Assembly: GCF_024197615.1 (NCBI RefSeq)
Contig: NZ_JAKUKE010000001.1
Span: 834,424 to 898,423, forward strand
Source of the DNA: Desulfuromonas sp. KJ2020
GTDB lineage: Bacteria; Desulfobacterota; Desulfuromonadia; Desulfuromonadales; SZUA-540
Direction of reading: 5' to 3'
Length of the DNA stretch: 64,000 nt
Shown: one piece after another, positions 50,693 through 59,344 of the stretch
Numbering within the stretch: position 1 is the stretch's first letter
Layout of the letters: each line of letters starts with the position of its first letter
Notes under the pieces: generated by a model
Told to the model about the DNA's origin: nothing
What the model saw: only the letters and a program-made list of their open reading frames with translations
Databases searched by the model: none
Translations under genes and position numbers: made by a program

Positions 50693-52531
50693 ATGAGCAA
50701 GCCGGGCATGGAAGAAAAACGCTCCCTGGAGGTGGCCGAAGCGGCCCGGGAGACGGAATGGCAGTTGCCAAGCTTTGTCGGCGAGATGTTCATGGGGCGG
50801 TTTCGTCCCGACCTGATTCATCCCTATCCGGAACAGGATCCGGAAGACCGGCGGGCCGGCGACCGCATACTGGAGAAGTTGAAACTGTTTCTGGCGGCGG
50901 AAGTTGACGCCGATCGCATCGACCGGGAGAAGGAGATCCCGCCGGAGGTGATTGACGGGCTGCGGGATATGGGCTTGTTCGGCATCAAACTGCCGACCGA
51001 ATACGGCGGGCTCGGTCTGTCCCAGGTCAACTACAACCGTATCGTGCAGCTGGTGGCCAGCCACTGCGCCTCGACGGCGGTGCTGCTGTCGGCGCACCAG
51101 AGCATCGGGGTACCGCAACCGCTGAAGATGTTCGGCACCGATGAGCAGAAAGAAAAATATTTGCCACGCCTGGCCAAGGGGGAGATCAGCGCTTTTGCCC
51201 TGACCGAGCCCGGAGTCGGTTCCGATCCCTCCAAAATGACCACCACCGCGGTTCCCACCGCCGATGGCGAAGCCTACCTCATCAACGGGCATAAGCTGTG
51301 GATCAGTAATGGGCCGGTAGCGGACCTGCTCATCGTCATGGCCCGCACCAACGATCCGGCGGACGAGCGGCCGGAGATTACGGCTTTCGTGGTCGAAGGA
51401 CAGTCGGACGGGCTGACCACCGAACACCGCTGCGATTTCATGGGTCTGAAGGGGATTCAGAACGGTCTGCTGCGTTTTGAGAATGTGCGGGTGCCGAAGG
51501 AAAATATCGTTCTTGGCCTCGGCAAGGGTCTGAAGCTGGCGCTGCAGACGCTGAACACCGGCCGGCTCACCCTGCCGGCGGCCTGCGGCGGGGCCATGAA
51601 ACAGGCCCTGGCCATGGCCACGGAATGGGCTAACGAACGCAGGCAGTGGGGGGCTCCCGTGGGGCACCATGAGGCGGTGGCCGCCAAGCTGGCGACCATG
51701 GCGGGCGAGATCTTTGCCGTGGAAAGCCTGGCCTGGCTGACCTCGGCCATGGCCGACCGGGGGGAGATGGATATCCGCCTCGAAGCGGCCCTGGCCAAGC
51801 TCTATTGCAGCGAGGCCCTGTGGCGTACGGTGGATGCGGGGGTACAGATCCGCGGCGGCCGGGGGTACGAGACCGCTGAATCGCTGCAGGGAAGGGGCGA
51901 GGCGCCCATGCCCATGGAGCGCTTGCTGCGCGATGCCCGCATCAACCTCATCATCGAGGGGACGAGTGAAATCATGCGTCTGTTCATTGCCCGCGAGGCC
52001 CTGGATCCGCACATGCGCGTCGCGGGTGCCTCGGCAACCTCGTCCAAAATCGACGTGATGGGGGCCGGCAAGTTCTATGCACGCTGGTATCCCATGCTTT
52101 GGCTGCCGCGCTTCAAGGGCCCTGAGGGCTTTGAATTGCGGGGTTCCCTGGCCTCGCATCTGCGTTTTGCCGAGAGAGCCAGCCGCCGTCTGGCCAGGGA
52201 TCTTTTCCACATGATGATGGTTCATCGGCAGGGTTTGCAGAAAAAGCAGATGATCCTCGGCCGCCTGGTCGATACGGGAGCCGAGCTGTTCGCCATGAGC
52301 GCGGTGCTGTCCCGCTGTGCCTCCCCGGGCTGTCCCGCCGGGGCCGAGGAGCTGGCCGATCTCTTCTGTCGCCAGGCCAGAAGGCGGATCAAGAGATTCC
52401 ATCAGGAGGTCTATTGCAACGACGACACCCGTACCTACCGGGTGGCCCGCCAGGTGCTCAAAGGCTCTTTTCCCTGGCTGGAGGGCAACATCGTCAGCAC
52501 CTGGAAGCAAAAGGCACCTAAGGACGAATGA
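50693..52531 (+). CDS. Acyl-CoA dehydrogenase, long form
   Basis: A 612-residue flavoenzyme with the acyl-CoA dehydrogenase core (about 50-450): FALTEPGVGSDPSKM, LINGHKLWISNG, and the C-terminal IEGTSEIMRLFIAREAL region where family members of this type place their binding helix. The extra 160 residues after the core recall very-long-chain (VLCAD/ACAD9) enzymes. It would oxidise an acyl-CoA and pass electrons to an ETF; no etf genes are adjacent. GATGGAGG precedes the ATG. Confidence 0.9.
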   Translation: MSKPGMEEKRSLEVAEAARETEWQLPSFVGEMFMGRFRPDLIHPYPEQDPEDRRAGDRILEKLKLFLAAEVDADRIDREKEIPPEVIDGLRDMGLFGIKLPTEYGGLGLSQVNYNRIVQLVASHCASTAVLLSAHQSIGVPQPLKMFGTDEQKEKYLPRLAKGEISAFALTEPGVGSDPSKMTTTAVPTADGEAYLINGHKLWISNGPVADLLIVMARTNDPADERPEITAFVVEGQSDGLTTEHRCDFMGLKGIQNGLLRFENVRVPKENIVLGLGKGLKLALQTLNTGRLTLPAACGGAMKQALAMATEWANERRQWGAPVGHHEAVAAKLATMAGEIFAVESLAWLTSAMADRGEMDIRLEAALAKLYCSEALWRTVDAGVQIRGGRGYETAESLQGRGEAPMPMERLLRDARINLIIEGTSEIMRLFIAREALDPHMRVAGASATSSKIDVMGAGKFYARWYPMLWLPRFKGPEGFELRGSLASHLRFAERASRRLARDLFHMMMVHRQGLQKKQMILGRLVDTGAELFAMSAVLSRCASPGCPAGAEELADLFCRQARRRIKRFHQEVYCNDDTRTYRVARQVLKGSFPWLEGNIVSTWKQKAPKDE

Positions 52532-52599
52532 CTCGGGACGGGTCGGAGGGAGCCGGGCACGAAGTGCGTTCCCTCCCGACCTGTCGCCACAGAGCTGGA

Positions 52600-52971
52600 T
52601 CAGGTGGGGAGGGGGCGTCTTTCCGCCAGGAAGACCCAGCCCTTGGCGATGCGGTAGATGAGCCAGATGGCGGCCCCCGTCAGAATGAAGTAGCCGATAA
52701 CGACGATGAAGGTCAGTGCCCCCAGAAAAAGCCAGAGCAGGGTGAACCAGAAGGTGCGTATCTGCCAGCGGAAGTGGCTTTCCAGCCAGGTGCCGGCGAC
52801 GTCCTCCTTTTTGATGTAGTTGACGATGACTGCGGCAAACAGAGAAATACCGAGGAAGAAGCTGGCGGCCTGCAGGGCGTAGACGGCATGGGTCATCTTC
52901 ACCAGTGGGTCCAGGTTCCGGCCGGTTTCCGGTTCGATCTCCAACACGGGCGCTTCCGTCTGTTCGTTCAT
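52600..52971 (-). CDS. Small polytopic membrane protein (DUF4870-like)
   Basis: A 123-residue protein with an acidic N-terminus (EAPVLEIEPETG) and three transmembrane helices (about 33-50, 73-95, 92-112), with the conserved ESHFRWQIRTFW segment typical of the DUF4870 family. The family has no assigned role. The ATG at 52971 has a GGAGGAAAGC site. It stands alone, convergent with the acyl-CoA dehydrogenase gene. Confidence 0.8.
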   Translation of the reverse strand: MNEQTEAPVLEIEPETGRNLDPLVKMTHAVYALQAASFFLGISLFAAVIVNYIKKEDVAGTWLESHFRWQIRTFWFTLLWLFLGALTFIVVIGYFILTGAAIWLIYRIAKGWVFLAERRPLPT

Positions 52972-53118
52972 GCTTTCCTCCCTTTGATACCGTTTTATCT
53001 GCCGAGATTAAACCGCGGCCCGGCAAGATGCAAGGCCGCTGGAATCTCCTGTTGAAATCTCCCTGGCGGTTCGGTAAGATGCGCTATTTCAGCTTGTGTG
53101 AAAGGGCGTTACAAATCA

Positions 53119-54960
53119 ATGGGTTATAAAAACCTTCGAGAGTGTGTCCGCGACCTGGAAGCCCGGGGAGAACTTGTTCGCATCGAATGCGAGATCGATC
53201 CGAACCTGGAGGCGGCCGCCATCCAGAGAAGGGTCTATCAGGCGGGGGGACCGGCCCTTTATTTTGCCCGCGTCAAGGGCAGCCGCTTTCCCATGGTCGG
53301 CAATCTCTTCGGCACCCTGGAGCGGACCCGCACGATCTTTCGGGATACTCTCGACACCCTGGCTTGCCTGGCCGCTCTCAAGATCAACCCGGCCTCCTTT
53401 CTGAAAAACCCCCTCAAATATGCCGGTGTGCCCCGCGGGGCTCTGCATTTGCTGCCCAAGCGGGTGAAGTCTGGCCCCATCCTGGCCGGGCGCACCAGCC
53501 TGAGTCAGCTCCCCCAGCTCAAGTCCTGGCCCGATGACGGCGGCGCTTTCATCACCCTGCCGCAGGTCTATTCGGAGAGCATCCGCAACCCCGGTTGGCG
53601 CCAGAGCAATCTGGGGATGTACCGGGTGCAGATATCCGGCGGGCATTACCGTCCCGAGGCGGAGGTGGGTCTTCACTACCAGATCCACCGGGGCATCGGG
53701 GTGCATCATGCCGAAGCCCTGGAACAGGGGGTGCCCTTTCGCGTCAATATCTTTGTGGGCGGGCCGCCGAGTCTTACGGTGGCGGCAGTCATGCCCCTGC
53801 CGGAGGGAATGCCCGAGCTCTCTTTTGCCGGAGTCCTGGGTGGGCACCGAATTTCGCTGGTGACACCACCGGGACAACTGCCCATGCCGGCCGAGGCGGA
53901 TTTCGTCATCACCGGCACCGTCGATCCGCAGCGTACCCTGCCGGAAGGGCCCTTTGGCGACCACCTGGGCTATTACAGCCTTGCCCATGATTTTCCCGTG
54001 GTGCAGGTGGACCAGGTCTACCATCGTCACGGCGCCATCTGGCCCTTTACCAGCGTCGGGCGACCGCCGCAGGAAGATACGAGTTTTGGCGCTTTTATCC
54101 ACGAACTGACAGGCGACCTCATCCCCACCGTGCTGCCGGGGGTGCATGCGGTGCACGCCGTCGACGCGGCCGGGGTACACCCGCTGCTGCTGGCTATCGG
54201 CAGCGAGCGTTATGTCCCCTATGCTCGGCAGCGGCGCCCCCAGGAACTGCTGACCATCGCCAATGCCATTCTCGGTCAGGGCCAGCTGTCTTTGGCCAAA
54301 TATCTTCTGCTGACCGCCCGGGAGGATCAGCCCGATCTGGATGTGCACGATGTCCCCGGGTTTTTCCGTCACATTCTTGAGCGGGTCGACTGGCGCTGCG
54401 ATCTGCACTTTCAGACCTGCACGACGGTGGATACCCTCGATTACTCCGGCAGCGCCCTCAACGCCGGCTCCAAAGTAGTGATCGCCGCCGCCGGGGAGGC
54501 GCGCCGCCGTCTGACCACCGACCTTCCCGCGGAACTGAGTCTGCCGGCCGGCTTCTCAAATCCCCGGGTGGCCATGCCCGGGGTGCTGCTGGTACAGGGG
54601 CCGTCCTGTTCGCGCCCAAGGCACACCACCGACCCGAGGATGGAGGCGTTCTGCCTTTCCTACGCACCGGAGAGCGCCATCAATCGCTTCCCGCTGATCG
54701 TGGTGGTCGATGACAGTACTTTTGTCGCTTCCAGCCTGAACAACTTTCTGTGGACCGCCTTTACCCGCTCCGATCCGGCCCTGGATCTTTACGGCATCGG
54801 CGCCTCAATTACCGGTAAGCATTGGGGGTGTGCGGGGGCGCTGGTCATGGACGCCCGCAGCAAACCCCATCATGCCCCCCCTCTCATGGATGACCCCGCC
54901 GTGGAAAAGCGGGTGGATGCCCTCGGCACTCCGGGCGGCCCTCTGCACGGGATCATCTGA
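53119..54960 (+). CDS. UbiD family decarboxylase
   Basis: A 613-residue member of the prenylated-FMN-dependent UbiD family, starting MGYKNLRECVRDLE and containing the GGHYRPEAEVGLHYQIHRGI and EGPFGDHLGYYS (E-D-E-like catalytic region) segments. UbiD enzymes decarboxylate aromatic or unsaturated acids, including ubiquinone and menaquinone precursors. The length is longer than classical UbiD (about 490), as in menaquinone-pathway (MqnL-like) forms. I choose ATG 53119; a GTG seven codons earlier is possible. No ubiX is nearby. Confidence 0.88.
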   Translation: MGYKNLRECVRDLEARGELVRIECEIDPNLEAAAIQRRVYQAGGPALYFARVKGSRFPMVGNLFGTLERTRTIFRDTLDTLACLAALKINPASFLKNPLKYAGVPRGALHLLPKRVKSGPILAGRTSLSQLPQLKSWPDDGGAFITLPQVYSESIRNPGWRQSNLGMYRVQISGGHYRPEAEVGLHYQIHRGIGVHHAEALEQGVPFRVNIFVGGPPSLTVAAVMPLPEGMPELSFAGVLGGHRISLVTPPGQLPMPAEADFVITGTVDPQRTLPEGPFGDHLGYYSLAHDFPVVQVDQVYHRHGAIWPFTSVGRPPQEDTSFGAFIHELTGDLIPTVLPGVHAVHAVDAAGVHPLLLAIGSERYVPYARQRRPQELLTIANAILGQGQLSLAKYLLLTAREDQPDLDVHDVPGFFRHILERVDWRCDLHFQTCTTVDTLDYSGSALNAGSKVVIAAAGEARRRLTTDLPAELSLPAGFSNPRVAMPGVLLVQGPSCSRPRHTTDPRMEAFCLSYAPESAINRFPLIVVVDDSTFVASSLNNFLWTAFTRSDPALDLYGIGASITGKHWGCAGALVMDARSKPHHAPPLMDDPAVEKRVDALGTPGGPLHGII

Positions 54961-54987
54961 TTTTCGCCCTCTTCGGAAAGGACAACC

Positions 54988-55392
54988 ATGTCCCTCAAAT
55001 TTCTCGGACGTTACAAGGATTTCGGCTTGCTGCTGCTGCGCGTCGGCATCGGCGTCATGTTTCTCTTGCATGGGGCGCCCAAGCTCCTGGGCGGTCCGGA
55101 TAAGTGGACCAGTCTGGGCAGCGCCATGCAGTATCTCGGGATCCACGCTTTTCCCATGTTCTGGGGTTTTTCAGCCGCCGTTACCGAATTTTTCGGCGGC
55201 GTTTTCCTCATTCTGGGGCTCTTTTTCCGGCCGGCCTGTTTTTTTCTGGCCGTGACCATGGCCGTGGCGGCCAGCATGCACGTCGGGCGGGGCGAGGGAC
55301 TTATGGCGGCTTCCCATGCCATTGAAAACGGAATCTTTTTTCTTGGGCTGATCTTTATCGGACCGGGACGCTACAGTGTGGACAGGGGCTGA
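54988..55392 (+). CDS. DoxX family membrane protein
   Basis: A 134-residue, four-helix protein with the DoxX signature LLLLRVGIGVMFLLHGAPKL (11-30) and FFGGVFLILGLFFRPA. DoxX proteins are poorly characterised and often linked to redox or sulfur metabolism. GGAAAGG precedes the ATG, and the UbiD gene ends 27 bp upstream, so the two may be co-transcribed. Confidence 0.88.
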   Translation: MSLKFLGRYKDFGLLLLRVGIGVMFLLHGAPKLLGGPDKWTSLGSAMQYLGIHAFPMFWGFSAAVTEFFGGVFLILGLFFRPACFFLAVTMAVAASMHVGRGEGLMAASHAIENGIFFLGLIFIGPGRYSVDRG

Positions 55393-55413
55393 AGGGCCTC
55401 GGGGAAAGGACAT

Positions 55414-56337
55414 ATGAAGAAGCACGGTTTTGGTCTGATCCAGGCCATCGGGGAAACGCCCCTGGTGGAATTGACCCAGCTACAGCAGAATCCTCGGGTG
55501 CGACTTTTCGCCAAACTGGAGGGCAACAATCCTGGCGGCTCGGTGAAAGACCGCCCCGCTGCCTATATGATCCGCAAGGCCGAGGAAGCCGGGGCTCTTG
55601 ACGCCGGCAAGGTGATTCTGGAGCCGACCTCCGGCAACACTGGCATCGCTCTGGCCATGATCGGCGCCTCCAAAGGATATCGGGTAAAGCTGGTGATGCC
55701 CGCCTGCGTGAGCCTGGAGCGACGGGCCATTCTGGAAGCTTACGGCGCCGAAGTCGTTCTCTCGCCGGCTGACGAGGCCACCGATGGGGCCATCCGGCTC
55801 GCCCACCGGATTCTGGAAGAAGAACCGGACCTCTATTATATGCCCAACCAGTATGGCAATCCGAACAACCCCCTGGCGCACTACGAGACGACGGGGCCGG
55901 AGATCTGGCGGCAGACGGGAGGGCGTCTTGACGCCTTCGTTGCCGGCATGGGTACCTCGGGCACCCTCATGGGGGTCGGCCGCTACCTGAAGGAGCAGAA
56001 TACTAACATTCAGATTGTCGGGGTCGAGCCGCGTCTGGGGCACAAGGTGCAGGGCCTCAAAAACATGCAGGAAGCAATCGTCCCGGCCATCTACCATCGG
56101 GAGCAACTGGATGTGAAGTTGACCGTGGAGGACGAGGATGCCTTCGCTACGGCCCGGCACCTGGCCATGGACGAGGGAATTTTCGCCGGCATGTCGAGTG
56201 GGGCCGCCGTGGCGGGGGCCCTGCGCTTCGCCGAGACCCTGCAGGAGGGCATTGTCGTCACTCTCTTGCCTGACCGGGGCGACCGCTACCTGAGCACCAC
56301 CCTCTTTCGTTCCGTCTGTGCCAACTGCCCGCCCTGA
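55414..56337 (+). CDS. cysM: Cysteine synthase
   Basis: A 307-residue PLP enzyme: K45 in GGSVKDRPA binds the cofactor, SGNTGIAL binds the phosphate and GTSGTLMGVGRYLKE follows. It turns O-acetylserine (or sulfocysteine/thiosulfate donors in the CysM type) into cysteine. CysM rather than CysK is suggested by the length and NPNNPLAHYETTGPEIW, but I cannot separate them fully. It begins 21 bp after the DoxX stop. Confidence 0.9.
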   Translation: MKKHGFGLIQAIGETPLVELTQLQQNPRVRLFAKLEGNNPGGSVKDRPAAYMIRKAEEAGALDAGKVILEPTSGNTGIALAMIGASKGYRVKLVMPACVSLERRAILEAYGAEVVLSPADEATDGAIRLAHRILEEEPDLYYMPNQYGNPNNPLAHYETTGPEIWRQTGGRLDAFVAGMGTSGTLMGVGRYLKEQNTNIQIVGVEPRLGHKVQGLKNMQEAIVPAIYHREQLDVKLTVEDEDAFATARHLAMDEGIFAGMSSGAAVAGALRFAETLQEGIVVTLLPDRGDRYLSTTLFRSVCANCPP

Positions 56338-56447
56338 TTTTTCCTCGCCTTACATCGTCGGCCAGAGCTTTTCAAGCTGGCTGGAAAAGCGGCTCACCGA
56401 GATCTTTCGGGAGCCGTTTTTATTTTTACGGCGGGGCAAAGGCCGAG

Positions 56448-56475
56448 TTGACAGGCACCAAACATCCGTTAGATT
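56448..56475 (+). promoter_or_regulatory. Sigma-70 promoter of the peroxidase operon
   Basis: TTGACA (56448-56453), 16 bases, TAGATT (56470-56475), 34 bp before the di-heme peroxidase ATG. Confidence 0.7.
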
Positions 56476-56509
56476 GAAAGGGTATGCCAACTCAACAGGA
56501 GGTGACGTC

Positions 56510-57619
56510 ATGAAGCGAACCATAGCCATGGTGGTGGCCGGGGGAATCTGGCTGCTCCTAGCGGGCCTGCCGGTTCTGGCGGCTGAATTGCCCCTGGGCT
56601 TGCCGCCCGTGCCGATTCCTGAGGACAACCCCCGGACCTCGGAAAAAATTGCCTTGGGCCAGCAACTCTACGAGGACAAACGGTTCAGTGCCGACGGCAC
56701 CGTGGCCTGTGCCAACTGCCATCTGCTGGAAAAAGCTTTCGTCGATGGTCTCCCGGTTTCTGAAGGGATTGGTCAGCAGAAAGGTACCCGAAACGCCCCC
56801 ACGGTGATCAATGCGGTGTATTACAACGAACAGTTCTGGGACGGCCGTCGGCCCACCTTGGAGGAGCAGGCCAAAGATCCCTTCGTCAACCCGGTGGAAC
56901 ATGGTCTGGAAACCCACGACCCCATAGTGGAGATTGTACAGACCGATCCCGACTATGTGGCGCAATTCGAAAAGGTGTTCGGGCTGAAGGCGGCTGAGAT
57001 CACCATCGATCACGTAGTCAAGGCCATCGCGAGCTTTGAGCGCACCATCATTTCGGGAAATTCGCCGTTTGATCGTTACCAGTACGGGGGAGACCAAACG
57101 GCCATGTCCGAGGCAGCCATTCGAGGGCTGAATATCTATCTCGACAAAGGGCGCTGCCAGAGTTGCCATACCATCGGTGAACAAGATGCCCTGTTCACCA
57201 ACAACGATTACCATAATCTGGGCGTGGGGCTCGCCAAGATTGAACCACGCCTGAGGGAGATCGTCACCGCCTTTCGAAAAGCTCAGGCTGCCGGCGAAAA
57301 TGTCGATGAAAAAGTGCTTACGGACGCCGACGTCTCGGAGCTGGGTCGCTTTGCCATCACCTTGCGTCCTGCGGATATCGGCAAGTTCAAGACGCCGGGG
57401 TTGCGCAATATCGCGGTGACCGCACCCTATATGCACGACGGCAGCCTCAACACTCTCGAAGAAGTGATCGACCTATACGACCGGGGCGGCGAGGCCAATC
57501 CCATGCTTGATGGCGGCATCCGGGTTCTTAACCTGACCGACCAGGAAAAGTCCGACCTTGTCGAGTTTCTGAAGCATCTGACCAGTCCGGAGTATGCTCA
57601 TCTGGCAAACCAAAAGTGA
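56510..57619 (+). CDS. Di-heme cytochrome c peroxidase family protein
   Basis: A 369-residue periplasmic protein with a signal peptide (1-24) and two hemes: CANCH (67-71) and CQSCH (about 219-223). Family marks include GTRNAPTVINAVYY, FWDGRRPTLEEQA, and the distal methionine in APYMHDGSLNTLEE. Such enzymes reduce H2O2 to water with electrons from small cytochromes (MacA/CcpA group). The ATG at 56510 follows CAGGAGGTGACGTC; a longer upstream frame overlaps cysM. It heads a three-gene exported operon. Confidence 0.93.
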   Translation: MKRTIAMVVAGGIWLLLAGLPVLAAELPLGLPPVPIPEDNPRTSEKIALGQQLYEDKRFSADGTVACANCHLLEKAFVDGLPVSEGIGQQKGTRNAPTVINAVYYNEQFWDGRRPTLEEQAKDPFVNPVEHGLETHDPIVEIVQTDPDYVAQFEKVFGLKAAEITIDHVVKAIASFERTIISGNSPFDRYQYGGDQTAMSEAAIRGLNIYLDKGRCQSCHTIGEQDALFTNNDYHNLGVGLAKIEPRLREIVTAFRKAQAAGENVDEKVLTDADVSELGRFAITLRPADIGKFKTPGLRNIAVTAPYMHDGSLNTLEEVIDLYDRGGEANPMLDGGIRVLNLTDQEKSDLVEFLKHLTSPEYAHLANQK

Positions 57620-57632
57620 TCAAGGAGGCATC

Positions 57633-58709
57633 ATGAGCACGAAGGTCAATCGAAGAATTTTTCTGAAGCAGTTGGGGGTGGCCGCGGCCATGACGGCAGT
57701 GCCCTTGAATCTGGTCGAAGTCGCCTGGGGCAAGGAGGAGGGAGAGAATTTCACCTTCGCCTACATTTCTGATCCTCATATTACCCACATCGGTGGCAGC
57801 AAGTTTGTGAACAATTTCGACAAGGGCCTTGAAAAAGCCATCGCCGAAGTCAACTTCATGTGGCCGCAGCCCGATTTCGTCGTCTTTGGCGGCGACCTGG
57901 CCCAGTTGGGCAAAAAGGAAGAGCTCGACCATGGCCTGGAAATGATGTCCAAGCTCTCAGTTCCGGTCAAATACGTCATCGGCGAACATGACTATTATCT
58001 CGACCTGGGACAGTACTGGGAAGAAAAGATCAGCAAGCTTTACTACAGCTTCGATCACAAGGGCGTGCACTTTGTCGTGCTTAACAGCATCCTCACCGAT
58101 GATGACTGGACCCACAAGCGCTGGCCGACGGCCATGGAACGCATGCTGCAGATGGCCCGACTCGATAATCCCAACGGGTCGCCCTTCATGGTCAAGGAAG
58201 CGCAGCGCCAATGGCTTAAACAGGATCTCGCCAACGTGAATAAAAACACCCCCGTCGTGGTGATGTCCCATTCCCCGCTCTACAAGGTGTACAAGGGGTG
58301 GAACTTCTGGACGGAGGATGCCGAAGAGGTGCAGGCCCTTTTGAAGCCTTTCAAAAAGGTGACCGTTCTGCATGGGCATGTCCATCAGATCATGTACAAC
58401 CAGATCGGCAATATTTCTTTCCACGCCATGATGTCCACCGGTTGGCCCTGGCCCTATCCCGTCAGTTACAGCCAGGCGGCAAACATGGTGCCCAAGATGA
58501 CCGTATTCATGAACCGAGCCGATCCCTTCCATGAGCGGGATGCTACCGGCTGGTCGGCTATCAACCTCGAAAACGGACGGGTTGTCAACAACCTGGAACT
58601 CTGGCAGAACACCCCCCGTTCGGTTCGCTTTGACGACAAGGCCAAGCATCCGGTCGACAGCCAGTATCAGGATCCGTCGAACCGAATCCCGCCTCAGATT
58701 CATTATTGA
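57633..58709 (+). CDS. Tat-exported metallophosphoesterase
   Basis: A 358-residue calcineurin-like phosphoesterase with a twin-arginine signal, NRRIFLKQLG (6-15). Metal ligand motifs are SDPHITH (46-52), GGDLAQLG (86-93), GEHD (117-120, where most members have GNHD/E), VMSHSPL and HGHVH. Asn to Glu in the third motif is the only change. It starts 13 bp after the peroxidase gene and ends 24 bp before the monoheme cytochrome gene, both on the same strand. The substrate is unknown. Confidence 0.9.
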   Translation: MSTKVNRRIFLKQLGVAAAMTAVPLNLVEVAWGKEEGENFTFAYISDPHITHIGGSKFVNNFDKGLEKAIAEVNFMWPQPDFVVFGGDLAQLGKKEELDHGLEMMSKLSVPVKYVIGEHDYYLDLGQYWEEKISKLYYSFDHKGVHFVVLNSILTDDDWTHKRWPTAMERMLQMARLDNPNGSPFMVKEAQRQWLKQDLANVNKNTPVVVMSHSPLYKVYKGWNFWTEDAEEVQALLKPFKKVTVLHGHVHQIMYNQIGNISFHAMMSTGWPWPYPVSYSQAANMVPKMTVFMNRADPFHERDATGWSAINLENGRVVNNLELWQNTPRSVRFDDKAKHPVDSQYQDPSNRIPPQIHY

Positions 58710-58733
58710 TTTAAAGACAAAGGAGGATCACCC

Positions 58734-59144
58734 ATGGGAAAATCTCTGCTCCGTGGTGCTCTGGTCTTGGCGATGGTCTTCATGATGATGCCGGCAGCCA
58801 TGGCTGATGAGTTCACTAAAGAAGATCTGGCCAAATGGGAAAAAGATTTTATGGCCGTTGTCGAGGAAGGGGACAAGCTTTTTCATAGCGCTTTGGGGAG
58901 TAATGCCGTTTCCTGTGACATGTGCCATCCCAACGCGACCAATACCCACCCCGAAACCTATCCAAAAGTTCAAAAGCAGCTGGGCAAGGTAGCCTCGCTA
59001 AGGGACATGATCAACTGGTGTATCAAAAATCCCCTCGAAGGTGAGGGGATGGAGCTGGCAGCCGATGACCCCAAAATGATCGCCCTGGAGGCGTATATTC
59101 ATTACGAGCGCCGGGGTGTTCCCCTGGCTCCCGGTAAGCACTGA
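58734..59144 (+). CDS. Small monoheme c-type cytochrome
   Basis: A 136-residue exported protein with signal peptide (1-25) and one heme motif CDMCH (61-65), with the later NPLEGEGMELAADDPKMIALEAYI that gives the SoxA/SoxX-like fold. It could donate electrons to the di-heme peroxidase encoded two genes upstream. AAAGGAGGATCACCC is its ribosome site. A hairpin after the stop closes the operon. Confidence 0.9.
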   Translation: MGKSLLRGALVLAMVFMMMPAAMADEFTKEDLAKWEKDFMAVVEEGDKLFHSALGSNAVSCDMCHPNATNTHPETYPKVQKQLGKVASLRDMINWCIKNPLEGEGMELAADDPKMIALEAYIHYERRGVPLAPGKH

Positions 59145-59153
59145 TTCCTCCTG

Positions 59154-59185
59154 GAGAGGGGCAACTCGCTGGAGCTGCCCCTCTC
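59154..59185 (+). terminator. Hairpin at the end of the peroxidase operon
   Basis: GAGAGGGGCA (59154-59163) pairs with TGCCCCTCTC (59176-59185), a 10-bp perfect stem with a 12-base loop and no T-run, 9 bp after the cytochrome stop. Confidence 0.6.
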
Positions 59186-59344
59186 TGAGAAACCGGCTTC
59201 ACTCTCTTGCTGAGCGACCCGCCCATTCTGCTCTTTTCTTTTGCTGGTTCACGCCAAACCCCATAGTTCCTCTGAATTTTTCCAAAAATATCTGTTATTC
59301 TGAAAAAACCTGTTGAAAAATTTGCGATGAAGTGCGGAGACACC

